Shown: positions 62,634 to 64,000 of the stretch, piece after piece
Layout: the number at the start of each line of letters is the position of its first letter
How positions within the stretch are numbered: the first letter of the stretch is position 1
NCBI GenBank assembly: GCA_017306155.1
Contig: JAFKJB010000011.1
Span: 1-64,000 of the forward strand
Direction of reading: 5' to 3'
Origin: Nitrosospira multiformis
GTDB lineage: Bacteria > Pseudomonadota > Gammaproteobacteria > Burkholderiales > Nitrosomonadaceae
Length of the DNA: 64,000 nucleotides
Translations under genes and position numbers: made by a program
The notes under the pieces: generated by a model
The model's input: the letters and a program-made list of their open reading frames with translations, nothing else
What the model was told of the DNA's origin: nothing
Database searches by the model: none

Positions 62634-64000
62634 TTAGCCTTCTTCCCGGTGCGGCGTCGGGGCAGAAGTAACGGCAATCCATTGGTTCAACAGGACGCGG
62701 GCGGCATTGGGAATCTCGGATGCGGTCATTCCAACGCAGCCGTCGTGCTGCTTCTGCAGCAGGTCGGCAGCCGCACCATGCAGATATACGGCAGCGAGCA
62801 GCGCGTTTTCCGGCTCCAGCCCCTGTGCCAGAAAGGCCCCAATCATCCCGGAGAGGATGTCGCCCGTCCCGGCACTGCTCAAGCCGGGATTTCCACTTGT
62901 ATTGATGAAGCGCCTGCCATCCGGCATCGCGCACACGCTGCCTGCGCCTTTCAGCACTACCCAGCAGTTATAACGCTGCACCAACTCCGCAGCGGCTGCC
63001 ATACGATTCTGCTGCACGGAAGCCGTGCTGCTTTGCAAGAGGCGCGCGGCCTCCGCCGGATGCGGAGTGAGAATGGAAGGCGCATTGCGCTCGTGCAACC
63101 GTTTCCGCAACAATTCCGCTATTTCGGAATGCGAAGCAGCAAGATTCAAGGCATCTGCATCGAGAACCAGTGGCAGGCTCGATTCCAGTGCGCACTTGAG
63201 CCAGAAGCAGGCGGCGGTTTCCGTTCCCAGACCCGGGCCGACCACCAGACCGTTCAGTTGCTCCAGCTTGAACAGATCCTGCATGGGACGCAGCATCAGC
63301 TCCGGCTGGACGGTATCGACCCCTGGCGCGTCCATCGCCATCAACCCCAGGTAAACGCGTCCCGTGCCCAGTTTCAGCGCTGCGGTACCCGCCAGAAGCG
63401 CGGCTCCGACCATGCCGGCTGATCCTCCGATTATCCCGATACTGCCGAACATGCCCTTGTGACTATTGGCGCGCCGGGGAGGTGGCAGGAGCCCTCGGGC
63501 GTGAACCTGATCCATCAGCCATGAATCGGGTTTCTTCAGGGATGAGACGGCGAGACCGAGGTCGTGCAAGGAAACTTCCCCGCAATAATCGGGGCCATCG
63601 TTCGTGAAGAGACCGGGCTTGAGGCCGATGAATGTTGCCGTCATGGTCGCGATGACAGCCGCGCCGCATACGGCCCCGGTATCGCTGCCCAGACCACTGG
63701 GAATGTCGATGGACAGTACCGGCAGCTTCATGGCATTGATGGTATTCACCATGGCCAGATATTTGCCGTCCAGTTCCCGGCCCCCTTGCTGGTCCAGGCC
63801 GATGCCAAACAGGCCATCGATTACGGCATCCCAGGTTGCATCTTCCGGAATTTCAGGGAGTATTTCAGCGCCGGTGGCAACCCAGGCCTCCAGCGCCCGC
63901 CGTGCGTCCTCCGATAATTTTGCCTGCTCTCCGGTAAATACCAGCGTCACTTTGAACTGCCACTCCTGCAGGTGGCGCGCCGCGACAAAGGCATCGCCGC
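62634..64000 (-). CDS. nnr: bifunctional NAD(P)H-hydrate epimerase/dehydratase, N-terminus outside the window
   Basis: The frame is open to the window end, where it reads GDAFVAARHLQEW just before the visible ORF. That is part of the YjeF-type epimerase domain, so the start lies beyond 64000. The epimerase half continues to about IDIPSGLGSDTG. The C-terminal kinase-fold ADP-dependent dehydratase has GSIGIIGGSAGMVGAALL, VVGPGLG, VLDADALNL, LTPHPAEAARLL and NPGLSSAGTGDILSGMIGAFLAQG. It repairs hydrated NAD(P)H. In such fusions the epimerase handles R/S forms and the dehydratase restores the cofactor. Confidence 0.94.
   Translation of the reverse strand, partial: GDAFVAARHLQEWQFKVTLVFTGEQAKLSEDARRALEAWVATGAEILPEIPEDATWDAVIDGLFGIGLDQQGGRELDGKYLAMVNTINAMKLPVLSIDIPSGLGSDTGAVCGAAVIATMTATFIGLKPGLFTNDGPDYCGEVSLHDLGLAVSSLKKPDSWLMDQVHARGLLPPPRRANSHKGMFGSIGIIGGSAGMVGAALLAGTAALKLGTGRVYLGLMAMDAPGVDTVQPELMLRPMQDLFKLEQLNGLVVGPGLGTETAACFWLKCALESSLPLVLDADALNLAASHSEIAELLRKRLHERNAPSILTPHPAEAARLLQSSTASVQQNRMAAAAELVQRYNCWVVLKGAGSVCAMPDGRRFINTSGNPGLSSAGTGDILSGMIGAFLAQGLEPENALLAAVYLHGAAADLLQKQHDGCVGMTASEIPNAARVLLNQWIAVTSAPTPHREEG

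Overview
The window looks like a chromosomal segment of a betaproteobacterium, most plausibly an ammonia oxidiser of the Nitrosomonadaceae (Nitrosospira-like). This placement is inference. It rests on the gene order hrcA / nadK-recN, queA-tgt-yajC-secDF, a two-domain blue multicopper oxidase of the kind known from Nitrosomonas europaea, and an acyl-homoserine-lactone synthase beside iron and copper genes. No rRNA or ammonia-oxidation gene is present to prove it.

Layout. 1-6.3 kb is a gene-poor, scarred stretch: the tail of an IS5-family transposase, the 3' half of a tRNA, chaB, a secreted Cys-rich protein, a small zinc-ribbon protein, a CorA-like transporter with an altered signature, an orphan beta-rich protein, decayed short ORFs and a 112-bp MITE-like element with a CTAG duplication. 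6.3-30.7 kb is mostly housekeeping: tRNA-Leu(CAA), queA-tgt-yajC-secD-secF, a DedA protein, hemH-hrcA, nadK-recN, a di-iron protein, folE, xth, a LuxR regulator, pmbA, yjgA, a Tat-exported transglutaminase-like protein, an esterase, a response regulator/histidine kinase pair, arfB and a nucleotide-sugar epimerase-like protein. 30.8-46.9 kb is a surface-polysaccharide locus, nearly all on the minus strand: glycosyltransferases, three methyltransferase domains, a sulfotransferase and an ABC exporter (Wzm/Wzt-like), with a toxin-antitoxin pair embedded.

47-54.4 kb is an iron/copper block: hemP, bfd and bfr, a DUF2325 protein, then multicopper oxidase, DUF4198 protein, PepSY-type membrane protein and TonB-dependent receptor. 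Fur-box-like sites precede hemP and the oxidase. 54.4-56.6 kb holds a repeat-rich intergenic region, a clear lux box, luxI, a degenerate receiver-like gene coupled to luxI, and a two-cistron micro-operon. 56.6-64 kb holds a ferritin-like protein with a 2-Cys peroxiredoxin, a Crp/Fnr regulator, a large PAS-GGDEF-EAL protein, a single-domain response regulator and a partial NAD(P)H-hydrate repair enzyme.

How it works together. The quorum-sensing parts are split: luxI has its own lux box, but the only LuxR in the window is about 34 kb away. The polysaccharide locus has the parts of an ABC-exporter-dependent pathway in which a methyltransferase with a coiled-coil tail caps the chain and the C-terminal domain of Wzt recognises the cap. 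The most unexpected structural signal is a set of exact 13-bp tandem duplications at four separate gene borders.
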